DNA of 64,000 bases from Paenibacillus puerhi (GTDB lineage: Bacteria; Bacillota; Bacilli; Paenibacillales; NBRC-103111), in assembly GCF_009846885.1 (NCBI RefSeq), contig NZ_WUWM01000020.1:1-64000 (forward strand), given 5' to 3'. Under the pieces are notes generated by a model. That model saw only the letters and a program-made list of their open reading frames with translations, had not been told where the DNA came from and searched no databases. The translations under genes were made by a program, and so were the position numbers. Position 1 is the stretch's first letter. Each line of letters opens with the position of its first letter. This document shows, one piece after another, positions 45,742 to 54,378 of this stretch.

Positions 45742-46881
45742 CTATGCTCCCGCCGCTTCTTGAGCCACCGGAAATGCAAGCTTGAATCTCGTTCCGACTC
45801 CCGGCTCGCTGGTTACGTCGATAGATCCCTGATGCTGCTGGACAATTTGTCTGACCGTTGCGAGGCCAAGCCCCGCTCCCTCGAAGCCCTGGGCGTTGCT
45901 CAGTCGCGTGAAGGGGTTGAAAATAACCGACAGCTCCTTCTCTTCCATCCCGATGCCGTTATCCTCTACGTAGAAGCAGCAGACATCGGGACTTGCAAGT
46001 CTTATCGTACCGATCAGGATGCGGGGAGGACGGCGCTTATCGTGATATTTGATCGAATTCGCGAGCAGGTTCTGGAACAGCTGGTACATCTGCGTCCGGT
46101 CTGCCTCCAGTCGGGGCAGCTCGTCAAGCCGTTCGACCGTTCCTCCCGTCTGCTCCAGCCTGCTGCTTAGATCGGATACGACGTCATGCAGCACTTCATT
46201 CAGATCGACGAGCCCGTATACGGTCGACAGGGCATTCACCTGAGCGAAGGACAGCAGGTCGGTGATAAGCCGGTCCATCCGCTGGGCGGAGGCCGCAATC
46301 TGCTCGATCGAAGCCCTCCCCCGCTCGCCCAGCCCGTCCGCATACTTCAGCAGCAGCAGCTCGCTGAGCCCGGTAATGACATGAAGCGGATTCTTCAGAT
46401 CATGAGATACGACCTGAGCGAATTCCGTCAAGCTGCGGTTGCTGCGCTCCAGCTCGCTTTGGATCGATTCGAGCTCCTTCTTCTTCCTGTCAAGCTCCAG
46501 AAACACCTTCACCTTGCTTAGCAAAATATCGACGTCCACCGGCTTGAATAAATAATCGACAGCTCCCGACTCGTAGCCCTTGAACACGCTCTTATCCTCC
46601 GTGTTAATCGCCGTTACGAATATAATCGGTATACGCTGCGTAGCCTCATGGCTGCGGAGCAACTCGGCCAGCTCGAAGCCATCCATCTCCGGCATGTTCA
46701 CATCCAGCAGAATCAGCGCAAAGTCATGACGGAGGGTCAGCGATAAAGCTTCGTTGCCCGAATAAGCCGTATGCACCTCGCAAGGCAGCGTTCTCAGAAT
46801 CTTCTCCATCGCAAACAAATTTTCTTTGCGGTCGTCGACGACCAAAATTTTGGATGGCCGCCTGTCCAGCGCATGGTTCAT
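45742..46881 (-). CDS. Response regulator-histidine kinase fusion
   Basis: 379 residues. An N-terminal receiver (about 10-125, phospho-Asp in ILLDVNMPEMDG, Lys in LFKPVD) joins through a coiled coil to a HisKA domain with VVSHDLKNPLH (near 160) and a HATPase_c domain (NLLANSIKYH, DNGIGM, GAGLGLATVRQIV). No membrane segment, so cytoplasmic. The receiver-kinase order suggests it is switched by an upstream kinase, plausibly the large hybrid kinase of the same block. Its start overlaps cheB by 4 bases. Confidence 0.93.
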   Translation of the reverse strand: MNHALDRRPSKILVVDDRKENLFAMEKILRTLPCEVHTAYSGNEALSLTLRHDFALILLDVNMPEMDGFELAELLRSHEATQRIPIIFVTAINTEDKSVFKGYESGAVDYLFKPVDVDILLSKVKVFLELDRKKKELESIQSELERSNRSLTEFAQVVSHDLKNPLHVITGLSELLLLKYADGLGERGRASIEQIAASAQRMDRLITDLLSFAQVNALSTVYGLVDLNEVLHDVVSDLSSRLEQTGGTVERLDELPRLEADRTQMYQLFQNLLANSIKYHDKRRPPRILIGTIRLASPDVCCFYVEDNGIGMEEKELSVIFNPFTRLSNAQGFEGAGLGLATVRQIVQQHQGSIDVTSEPGVGTRFKLAFPVAQEAAGA

Positions 46882-47483
46882 GTGGACTCTCCTTTCTCTT
46901 GCCTGCCTCCAAGCAGCCGGTCTCCCAGTTCACTTAGCAGACGGCCGATATCCTCCAAGTCAAGGATATAGTCGGGGTCGGCGGCACGGATCGCCGCAAG
47001 CGGCATCGTACTATATTCGGCCGTCTGGGGATTCTGCACGATCGTGAGACCGCCGGACTGCTTGATCCGACTAAGGCCTTGACTGCCGTCGCCGTTGGCT
47101 CCCGTCAGCACGATCCCGATGCAGTTTCCTTCATACACATAAGCCGCGCTTTCGAACAGAACGTCGATAGATGGCCGTGAATGCAGCACAGGCGGATCGA
47201 CCGACAAGCTTATGCTCCGGTCTTCCTCCACCAGCATATGGTAGCCCGAAGGGGCCAGATAAGCGCAGCCGGGATATATATATTCCTTATCATCGGCCTC
47301 CTTCACTCGGATGGATGCCTGACTGTCCAGATGCCCGGCGAGGAAGCCCTCGCTGCCTTCCTTCATATGCTGCACAATCAGGAGGGGCAGCGGGAAGCGG
47401 GGCGATAGTGCGGATAGCAAGATGCCAAGCGCCTTCAGTCCGCCTGCGGAAACCCCGATGACTACTGCTTCGTACCCTTCCAT
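46878..47483 (-). CDS. CheB-type protein-glutamate methylesterase, catalytic domain only
   Basis: 201 residues, lacking the receiver domain of full CheB. The catalytic triad is recognisable: Ser in GVSAGGLKAL, His in LIVQHMKEG, Asp in TGANGDGSQGL. In chemotaxis these enzymes demethylate receptors; a stand-alone domain next to CheR and hybrid kinases is a known arrangement in non-chemotaxis pathways. It overlaps the downstream kinase gene, indicating coupled translation. The cheR-cheB gap is 42 bp. Confidence 0.92.
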   Translation of the reverse strand: MEGYEAVVIGVSAGGLKALGILLSALSPRFPLPLLIVQHMKEGSEGFLAGHLDSQASIRVKEADDKEYIYPGCAYLAPSGYHMLVEEDRSISLSVDPPVLHSRPSIDVLFESAAYVYEGNCIGIVLTGANGDGSQGLSRIKQSGGLTIVQNPQTAEYSTMPLAAIRAADPDYILDLEDIGRLLSELGDRLLGGRQEKGEST

Positions 47484-47525
47484 GGCAGGTTCCGCCTCCC
47501 GTCTTTCTTGAGAGTAAAGCTTGAA

Positions 47526-48356
47526 TCACGTTAAGGGCTTGCGGAAAATGCGCCAGCGTGCCGACACATTCTCGTATGTCCCTCGCAGCGAAGAGAATTC
47601 CATCGATTCTTTGCTTCCCAGACAGAGGAATCCCCGGTGCACCAAGCTTTCATCGAACAAACGAAACACCTGGTTCTGCAGCTGCCTGTCGAAGTAGATC
47701 AGCACATTGCGGCAAACAATCATATTCATATCGCCAAACGTTTGGTCGGTCACGAGATTATGAGCCGTAAATACGATATTGCGCTTCAAGTCCTCGTTCA
47801 TTTTAGCCATCTGATACTTGGCGTAATAATAATCGGAGAAGGATGCCTTGCCTCCGCTGTTATTGTAGTTCACGGTGAACTTGCGGATCGCGTCCAGCGG
47901 GTAGATGCCTTCTTCGGCAGTCTTCAGAGACTGCTGGTTCATATCCGTCGCGTAGATCTGAACGCGGTCATAGAAGCCCTCTTCCTGCAGCACAATCGCC
48001 ATGGAGTACACTTCCTCACCCGTAGCGCAGCCCGCATGCCAGATCTTCACGAAGGGATATGTCTTGAGCACCGGTATGACCTTCGTCCGAAGCTCCAGGA
48101 AAAAGTCCGGATCCCGGAACATCTCGGTTACCGTAACCGACATACTCGACAGCAGCTCGCCCACAAACCGCTCATCATGAAGAATCAGCGGGATCAGCTC
48201 CGACAGATGGGCGACGCCCGCCTTTTGCCGGATATAGTGAAGCCTTCTTAGCAAGGAGGATCGGGCGTATTGACGAAAATCGAAGCCGTATCCCCGGTAG
48301 ATCGCCTCCAGCAGCAGCTCCGTCTCGAGCTTCTCCGTTTCCTTAGGGACCATCAT
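47526..48356 (-). CDS. CheR-type protein methyltransferase
   Basis: 276 residues. The N-terminal CheR all-alpha domain (RSSLLRRLHYIRQ) precedes the SAM domain with WHAGCATGEEVYSMAIVL, ATDMNQQSLKTAEEGIYPLD and FGDMNMIVCRNVLIYFD. CheR methylates glutamates of receptor helices. The start codons ATGATG overlap the TGA stop of the hybrid kinase, so translation is coupled. No methyl-accepting receptor gene is in the window; the long coiled coil of the kinase could be a substrate (inference). Confidence 0.94.
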   Translation of the reverse strand: MMVPKETEKLETELLLEAIYRGYGFDFRQYARSSLLRRLHYIRQKAGVAHLSELIPLILHDERFVGELLSSMSVTVTEMFRDPDFFLELRTKVIPVLKTYPFVKIWHAGCATGEEVYSMAIVLQEEGFYDRVQIYATDMNQQSLKTAEEGIYPLDAIRKFTVNYNNSGGKASFSDYYYAKYQMAKMNEDLKRNIVFTAHNLVTDQTFGDMNMIVCRNVLIYFDRQLQNQVFRLFDESLVHRGFLCLGSKESMEFSSLRGTYENVSARWRIFRKPLT

Positions 48357-51300
48357 GATTCAAAGAGCCATACACGGATTAAAGATAATAGCTTATCGGT
48401 ATCCACCGGCTTCGTCATATAGTCGTTGGCTCCTCCTTCGATACATTTTTCGCGGTCGCCGGCCATCGCCTTCGCGGTCAATGCGATGATAGGCAGATTT
48501 TGGTAGCGGGGGTTGCCGCGGATGAGGCGCATCGCCTCATAACCGTCCATAATCGGCATCATAATATCCATAATGACCAGCTCGATGCCGGGCTCGCTCT
48601 CCAGCTTCTCCAGCGCCAGCTTGCCGTTGTCGGCCATCACGACGTCCAGCCCATGCTGGCGGAGCACCTTGGACAGCGCGAAGGTATTGCGCAGATCGTC
48701 ATCGACGAGCAGCACCTTGCGCCCCTTCAGGCTTTCGTCGGAATCGAGCGCCATGCGGAGCATCAGCCGCTGTTCCTCAGGCAGGGTCTTCTGCACGCTG
48801 TGCAGAAACAACGACACCTCGTCGAGCAGCCGCTCGGGAGAGTTCGCCCCTTTGATGACGATGCTGTCGGTAAAACGGTTCAGCTCCTTGTATTCATCCT
48901 GGGTCAGCTCTTGGCCGGTGTTGATAATCATCGGCGGCGTCGATATCCGCGGATCGTCGACGAGGCGCTCCAGCAGCTCCTGGCCATTCATATCGGGAAG
49001 CTTCAAGTCCAGAATCACACAGTCGTATGCATGCTGCCGGATGAGCTCGATGCCTTCCTCCCCCGTATACGCGCTATGAATCTCCACCTTCTTATGCTTC
49101 AGCAGCTCGTAGATCGCCTTCTGATTGCCGGGGTCGTCTTCAATTATCAGCACCTGCTTGATCCGTTCATTCAGCACATGCTCGATCCGCTCGAACACGG
49201 CGTCGATATCCGCGCTGCCTATCGGCTTGGCGAGAAACCCGACGGCCCCCTTGGTCAAGGAAGCTTTGCCTGCGTCCTTGCCCGAGATGATATGCACCGG
49301 GATATGCCGGGTATTGCTGTCTCGCTTCAAGTGGTCCAGCACCTTCAGACCGTCCATATCCGGCAGCCCCAGATCGAGCAGCACGGCGCTCGGCACGTAT
49401 CGCTTGGCGAGCTGCAGCCCGCTGAACCCGTCTCCCGCCACCAGGCAGCGAAAGCCCTTCTTGCGGGATAAGCCCAGCAGCACTTTGGCGAAGCTCGGAT
49501 CGTCCTCGATGATCAGAATCGACTTCTCCGCGCTGGCTGCCGCCAGCTCCTCCCGATCGTCGGGGATAAATTCCCGGATCGGATAGACCGCCGCTTCCGT
49601 TGCCCGCTCTGACTCGCCCGGCACGGCGGCGCTTGATGCAATCTGCGGCGCTGCGGCGAACACGTCCGGGACTTCCCCTCCGAGCCTGGCATTCCCCAAG
49701 ACAGCTCCTGCTGAGCTTGTCGATTCTGTGGGTGGTGCCGGTGCCGCAAGCACATCCGCCGTCTGCACAGCCGGAGAGAGAGGCAGACAGAGCGTGAAGA
49801 TGCTGCCTGCGCCTTCCTCGCTTTCCAAGTACAGCCTGCCGCCGAGCAGCTTGGTCAGCTCACGCGATATGGTGAGACCGAGTCCCGTGCCTCCATACTT
49901 CCGGCTCGTAGAGCCGTCGGCCTGCTGGAAAGCCTCGAAGATCGCCTGCTGCTTGCGGAACGGGATGCCAATGCCCGTATCTTTTACCGAAAAGGCAATC
50001 AGCTCTTTCGTGGCCGCATCGCCTGCGCCGTCCCCCCGCTCCTTGACAGGGCGATATATGCGAACCGAAACCGAGCCGTGATGAGTAAACTTGAACGCAT
50101 TGGACAACAGGTTTTTCAAAATTTGCTCAGCGCGCTGCCCATCGGTTACGAGCGTCTCGGGCACGTCATCCTCCACTATAAACTCCAGCCACAGGCCCTT
50201 GTCCCTGGCCACCGGCAGGAACTGATACTGCAGATCTCTTACCAGCTTGTCCATCCGGACAGGCTCCATAACAATATCCAGCTTGCCTGCTTCCACCTTG
50301 GACAAATCCAGGATGTCATTGATCAAAGTAAGCAAGTCCAGCCCACCGCTGTAGATCACCTTGGCCGATTCGATCTGATCCTCGGTCAAGTTGTTTTCGT
50401 CATTGGCCGCGAGCGACTTCGCCAGAATCAGCAAGCTGTTGAGCGGCGTCCGAAGCTCGTGCGACATGTTGGCAAGAAATTCGGACTTATACCGGCTTGT
50501 TACCTCAAGCTCGGAAGCTTTCGCCTCCAGCTCCCGCTGGGAATGCTGAATGAGGGCATTCTGCTTCTCGATATCCGCCTTCTGCAGCTGAAGGTAATTC
50601 GTCTTCTCCTCCAGCTCCTCATTGATGGTCTGCAGCTCCTCGCTTTGAATCCTCAGCTTTTCCTCCGACTGCTTAAGCATGCGAGTTTGCTCTTCCAGTT
50701 CCTCGTTAGCCGTTCGCAGCTCCTCCTGCTGGGTTTGCAGCTCTTCCGCCAGCTGCTGCGACTCGTGGAGCAGCTCTTCCGTACGCAGTCTGCCGATGAT
50801 GCTTTGAATCATGACGCCGAGTGACCCCGACAGCTGCTCCAGCAGATCCTCCTCCACGCCGGTGAAGGAGCGGAAGGCCGCCAGCTCGATGACGGCAATC
50901 GTCTCCTCTTCGAACAGCACGGGCAGCACGATCACCGTCAGCGGCTTGCCGGACCCCAGTCCCGAGCCGATCTCCACATAGTCGTCGGGCACGCCGCTCA
51001 GCCGGATCGTCTTACCCTCCAAGGCCGCTTGACCGACAAGCCCCTCTCCCGGCTCGATCCGGTTGGACAAATTTTTCCGTTCACGGAAGGCATAGCTTCC
51101 GTACATGACATAGACCGGCTTTGACGAGTCAGGGGTCTCCCGGATATAGAACACGCCCTGCCCCGCTCCCACCAGCGTACAAATTTCCGATATGAACAGA
51201 CTGGCCAGCTTCTCCAGGCTTTCCATCCCCTGCGACAGCCCCGTCAGGCGGGCAAGCTGGGTTTTCAGCCAGAACTGACGTTCATTCTCCATTCTTGCTT

Positions 51301-52567
51301 CCTTCAGGGAGGCAAGCATGTCGCGCAAAGCCATGCTGATCACATCGCGTTCGGACTTCGGGGTAATCACCTGGTCATAGTCGCCCTTCGTTATGCGCTC
51401 CGCCTGATAGATCACATTGTGCAGGCTTTCGATCAGCTCCTTGAAGGCTTGGCTCAGCTCCCCGATCTCGTCTCTCGACGAGATCTGGATGGGCACTCCG
51501 ACCTTCCCGTCCATGATGTGGCCGATCGACTCCCTCAGATCTCGGATGGGCCGCAGCAGCTGACGGGCAATCAACAGACTGACGAGCAGCGTCAACAAGA
51601 GCAGGGCGATATTGGAGACGGCCACGGCGATCATTTCCTTGCGGGACGCATCCTGGATAGACCCCATGAGCGCGAGAAGCCGCTCGGACAGATCGGTCTC
51701 CGTCTTTCTCATCAGATCGATGCGTTCCGAAGACACATCAAACCAGTCTTGCGGATCGAGATTGATTTCTTGACCCGCTCCGATTGTCTGCACAATCTGC
51801 CTCGTCTGCTCCACCTCCGCCATGGCCCGGCTGGAGGTAACGGATCTGTGCATCGCCAGCGCCTCCGGATCGGCGAACGTTTCAAATATTTGCGCGTAGA
51901 CCTGCTGTTCATTGACAACCGCCCCGAGTCTCCGGAAATCGCCGACCTCCATCCGGTTCAGCGACAGCTTCTCGAAGATAAGGGTACGCTCCTGGCTTGC
52001 GCCGTATTTGCTTCTTGAGTAGTTCAGCAAGGCGGACAGCATATGCGATATCCGGGCGTCGCTGCTCAGCGTCTTCAAATTTTCATTGGCCAGATACGAC
52101 TGCGATAGCGTCTCCCGGTAGTACTGGACCGTCTCCGACTCGTTCGACAGCCCGGCCTCGAGCTGCCGGCGGACATCAGCCAGCCTATCCAGCCGTCCGG
52201 CCAGCTTCTCAAACTCGCCCCAGATCGCTTTGTCTATCCCACGTGGATTGAACTGCACATACAGCTTGCGGAATGCCCCCACGGCTCGGTCGGTTTCCCT
52301 CTGCTGGCGCGTCATCTCCGATACTTCCGCTTCCGTCCGGATGCCATACATCGTCGAAACCAGACTGCGCTCGATCTGGAATTCATGGGCCATCTGGTTC
52401 GTAGCGACCGCGATTTTGGTCAATTCCTCAAGCTGGCTCACGCTATCCAGATGCCGGACCTCATTTATAATGGAAGAAAAGGAAAAATAAAAAACGCCCA
52501 TCAACGGAAGCGCAATCATTAATAGCAGCTTATGGATCAATTTCAGATTTCTTAGCCATTCCATCAT
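48353..52567 (-). CDS. Large hybrid sensor kinase (NIT-HAMP-GAF-HisKA-HATPase-3xREC)
   Basis: 1404 residues. Order seen: N-terminal helix (11-28), extracellular NIT-like all-helical sensor (about 35-310), second helix (about 313-335), and HAMP repeats (about 338-440). Then GAF (about 440-592), a Glu/Gln-rich coiled coil (about 600-690) and HisKA with NMSHELRTPLN (near 702). Then HATPase_c (about 800-932), a Ser/Ala/Pro linker, and three receivers from about 1016, 1139 and 1285 with LLDLGLPDMDG, ILDLKLPDMNG and IMDIMMPIMDG. NIT domains are linked to nitrate/nitrite sensing in some proteins. First gene of the kinase-CheR-CheB-kinase block. Confidence 0.94.
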   Translation of the reverse strand: MMEWLRNLKLIHKLLLMIALPLMGVFYFSFSSIINEVRHLDSVSQLEELTKIAVATNQMAHEFQIERSLVSTMYGIRTEAEVSEMTRQQRETDRAVGAFRKLYVQFNPRGIDKAIWGEFEKLAGRLDRLADVRRQLEAGLSNESETVQYYRETLSQSYLANENLKTLSSDARISHMLSALLNYSRSKYGASQERTLIFEKLSLNRMEVGDFRRLGAVVNEQQVYAQIFETFADPEALAMHRSVTSSRAMAEVEQTRQIVQTIGAGQEINLDPQDWFDVSSERIDLMRKTETDLSERLLALMGSIQDASRKEMIAVAVSNIALLLLTLLVSLLIARQLLRPIRDLRESIGHIMDGKVGVPIQISSRDEIGELSQAFKELIESLHNVIYQAERITKGDYDQVITPKSERDVISMALRDMLASLKEARMENERQFWLKTQLARLTGLSQGMESLEKLASLFISEICTLVGAGQGVFYIRETPDSSKPVYVMYGSYAFRERKNLSNRIEPGEGLVGQAALEGKTIRLSGVPDDYVEIGSGLGSGKPLTVIVLPVLFEEETIAVIELAAFRSFTGVEEDLLEQLSGSLGVMIQSIIGRLRTEELLHESQQLAEELQTQQEELRTANEELEEQTRMLKQSEEKLRIQSEELQTINEELEEKTNYLQLQKADIEKQNALIQHSQRELEAKASELEVTSRYKSEFLANMSHELRTPLNSLLILAKSLAANDENNLTEDQIESAKVIYSGGLDLLTLINDILDLSKVEAGKLDIVMEPVRMDKLVRDLQYQFLPVARDKGLWLEFIVEDDVPETLVTDGQRAEQILKNLLSNAFKFTHHGSVSVRIYRPVKERGDGAGDAATKELIAFSVKDTGIGIPFRKQQAIFEAFQQADGSTSRKYGGTGLGLTISRELTKLLGGRLYLESEEGAGSIFTLCLPLSPAVQTADVLAAPAPPTESTSSAGAVLGNARLGGEVPDVFAAAPQIASSAAVPGESERATEAAVYPIREFIPDDREELAAASAEKSILIIEDDPSFAKVLLGLSRKKGFRCLVAGDGFSGLQLAKRYVPSAVLLDLGLPDMDGLKVLDHLKRDSNTRHIPVHIISGKDAGKASLTKGAVGFLAKPIGSADIDAVFERIEHVLNERIKQVLIIEDDPGNQKAIYELLKHKKVEIHSAYTGEEGIELIRQHAYDCVILDLKLPDMNGQELLERLVDDPRISTPPMIINTGQELTQDEYKELNRFTDSIVIKGANSPERLLDEVSLFLHSVQKTLPEEQRLMLRMALDSDESLKGRKVLLVDDDLRNTFALSKVLRQHGLDVVMADNGKLALEKLESEPGIELVIMDIMMPIMDGYEAMRLIRGNPRYQNLPIIALTAKAMAGDREKCIEGGANDYMTKPVDTDKLLSLIRVWLFES

Positions 52568-52757
52568 CGTATCTTTCCTCGCTTTGTCTGCTTGGATTCG
52601 CGCGGGCTTCCCCGCTCTTGGCGGCTGTACCGGTCTTCCATGATATTCTCCGGTTACATCCCGAAATCCTGCTTCTACAGCACAAACTAAGCGTGGCGGC
52701 GAACGGGCGGCGCATCTGAATCAGGGCAGCAGGGCACAGAACACCGGAGGCGCCTGT

Positions 52758-54341
52758 TCAGCCATGCAGCCCCCCCTGCAGCCGCGGGCAAGGGCGATGG
52801 GGTCCAACTGGAATTTGGATCAGACTGGTTAAGCCTTGCGAAGTCATCCGGTAAAGCTCATCGCTCAAGCCGACATCGAAGCCGAGGAGCGGGTGTCCTC
52901 CCATCCCGATAGCCGCCGCTGCGAGCAGCAAGCGCTGCACCAGCATCCCCGCTTCCATCTGTTGGATACGGTAGCCTCTGAACCCCAGGGCGGCTTTGAG
53001 ATGATCCTGATCCCCAGCCACATGAAAGCATAGCGGAACCTGGAAAAGGTTCACGTTGTCCAAGGACATTCCCTGCTGCAGCAAGAACCGGTGATCGCCA
53101 TCCCTTACCCGTTGCAGAGCATGAGCTTCGCTGTCATACCGGTAAGCACCGTCCGGGATGCCTTCAACCTGATACAAGCAGACGTAGAGGAAAACCCGGG
53201 GTACAGGGCTTTCAGCCGTTTCATCCAAATCATTGCGGTAGCTGCAGGACGCTGTCGCCTCCTGCAGGAGCAGGGCCAGCTGCTCCTGGGTCACCTTACC
53301 CCTAACAAAATCTGCGTCCGGCGAAAACCGTTGTCGGCAGACGGACGCCAGATCGAACGCCAGCCGCTTCACTCCGGGAAGAGCTATCGTCTGGTCCTCG
53401 CCGTGAGCGATCCTCGCTCCCCTAATGGGCTGCAGCGGTCGAAGCGTCTCGTCTAGAGAAGCTTCGTGCATCTGGAGGAGCAGCGGGAATTCCTTCACCC
53501 TTCGGGACCGGACGTAGTGATCATGCTGAACCGGGGGCAGCTCCCCGCGTAACCCCTCAGCCGAGTCTCGGCCTGCTTCGTTGTCAACATGGGCAAACCA
53601 AGTCATAGCAGGGTTCACGGATAGCGGAATCACGGCATACACGCTCTCCTCTTGCTCGGACACTCCGAGAAGCTCATTCAAGGCCCGGTCCAGGAACCGG
53701 ACATACACACCCGGCTCGAAGCCGAATCGTTTGGACACTTCCAGGAGCTGTCCGATCAGCGCCCCCGCATCCAGCCCTTGCAGACGATACGAAAAATAAT
53801 GGTATTTAAAAAAGTTTTTCCAGAAGAAAGTCGTTACGAAAACCGCGCCGAAGCATGCCGATACGTCACAGCGATTGCCAAGCGCCCGAGCTATATAGGA
53901 ATCAAAATCGCCTTCGCGAAGCAGCACCAGACGGTGATGCGCCACATCATAGTGGTATACCCCGGCAGGCAGATCGGCCAGCTTCAGATACACATAAACT
54001 TCGTTCGGATATAAAGCTCCGCCGGAGGGAACGAATCGGCGGTACGACTGTAAAACCGTCATGCCGGGCACGATCGTCGTCACAGGAACGGACTGGGACC
54101 ACTGGGTGAGCCCGTATACGTACCAGAGAAAATGACCCATTGCGCGAAGGTCGGGCTGCCGCTTCGCATGCCCTTCCATACCTTCAAGCGTGAGCGGTAC
54201 TTCGGCAGCTAACGGAATGACAGACAAACCGCGATATAGCTTATACGCAAGCGGTCCATCCTCCCAATCCACCTCCAGCCCCGGCGGCTTGGTCTTGTCA
54301 ATATCATGGTGCAGATCGTGCAGAAATGCGTCCAGACTCAT
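52758..54341 (-). CDS. SagB-type peptide dehydrogenase, double nitroreductase domain (TOMM)
   Basis: 527 residues. SagB-type FMN dehydrogenases oxidise azolines to thiazoles/oxazoles in TOMM peptides. Two nitroreductase-like halves are visible: about 90-260 (RRFVPSGGALYPNEVYVYLKL, GLDAGALIGQLLEVSKRFGF) and about 340-515 (LYQVEGIPDGAYRYDSEA, QMEAGMLVQRLLLAAAAIGMGGHPLLGF). AGGAGG lies 7 bases before the ATG. It starts 37 bp after the YcaO gene and is the last gene of the cluster. Which half binds FMN is not resolved here. Confidence 0.9.
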   Translation of the reverse strand: MSLDAFLHDLHHDIDKTKPPGLEVDWEDGPLAYKLYRGLSVIPLAAEVPLTLEGMEGHAKRQPDLRAMGHFLWYVYGLTQWSQSVPVTTIVPGMTVLQSYRRFVPSGGALYPNEVYVYLKLADLPAGVYHYDVAHHRLVLLREGDFDSYIARALGNRCDVSACFGAVFVTTFFWKNFFKYHYFSYRLQGLDAGALIGQLLEVSKRFGFEPGVYVRFLDRALNELLGVSEQEESVYAVIPLSVNPAMTWFAHVDNEAGRDSAEGLRGELPPVQHDHYVRSRRVKEFPLLLQMHEASLDETLRPLQPIRGARIAHGEDQTIALPGVKRLAFDLASVCRQRFSPDADFVRGKVTQEQLALLLQEATASCSYRNDLDETAESPVPRVFLYVCLYQVEGIPDGAYRYDSEAHALQRVRDGDHRFLLQQGMSLDNVNLFQVPLCFHVAGDQDHLKAALGFRGYRIQQMEAGMLVQRLLLAAAAIGMGGHPLLGFDVGLSDELYRMTSQGLTSLIQIPVGPHRPCPRLQGGLHG

Positions 54342-54378
54342 GCTTCTTCCTCCTGACAGAAACCGAGATGCAGATCTC

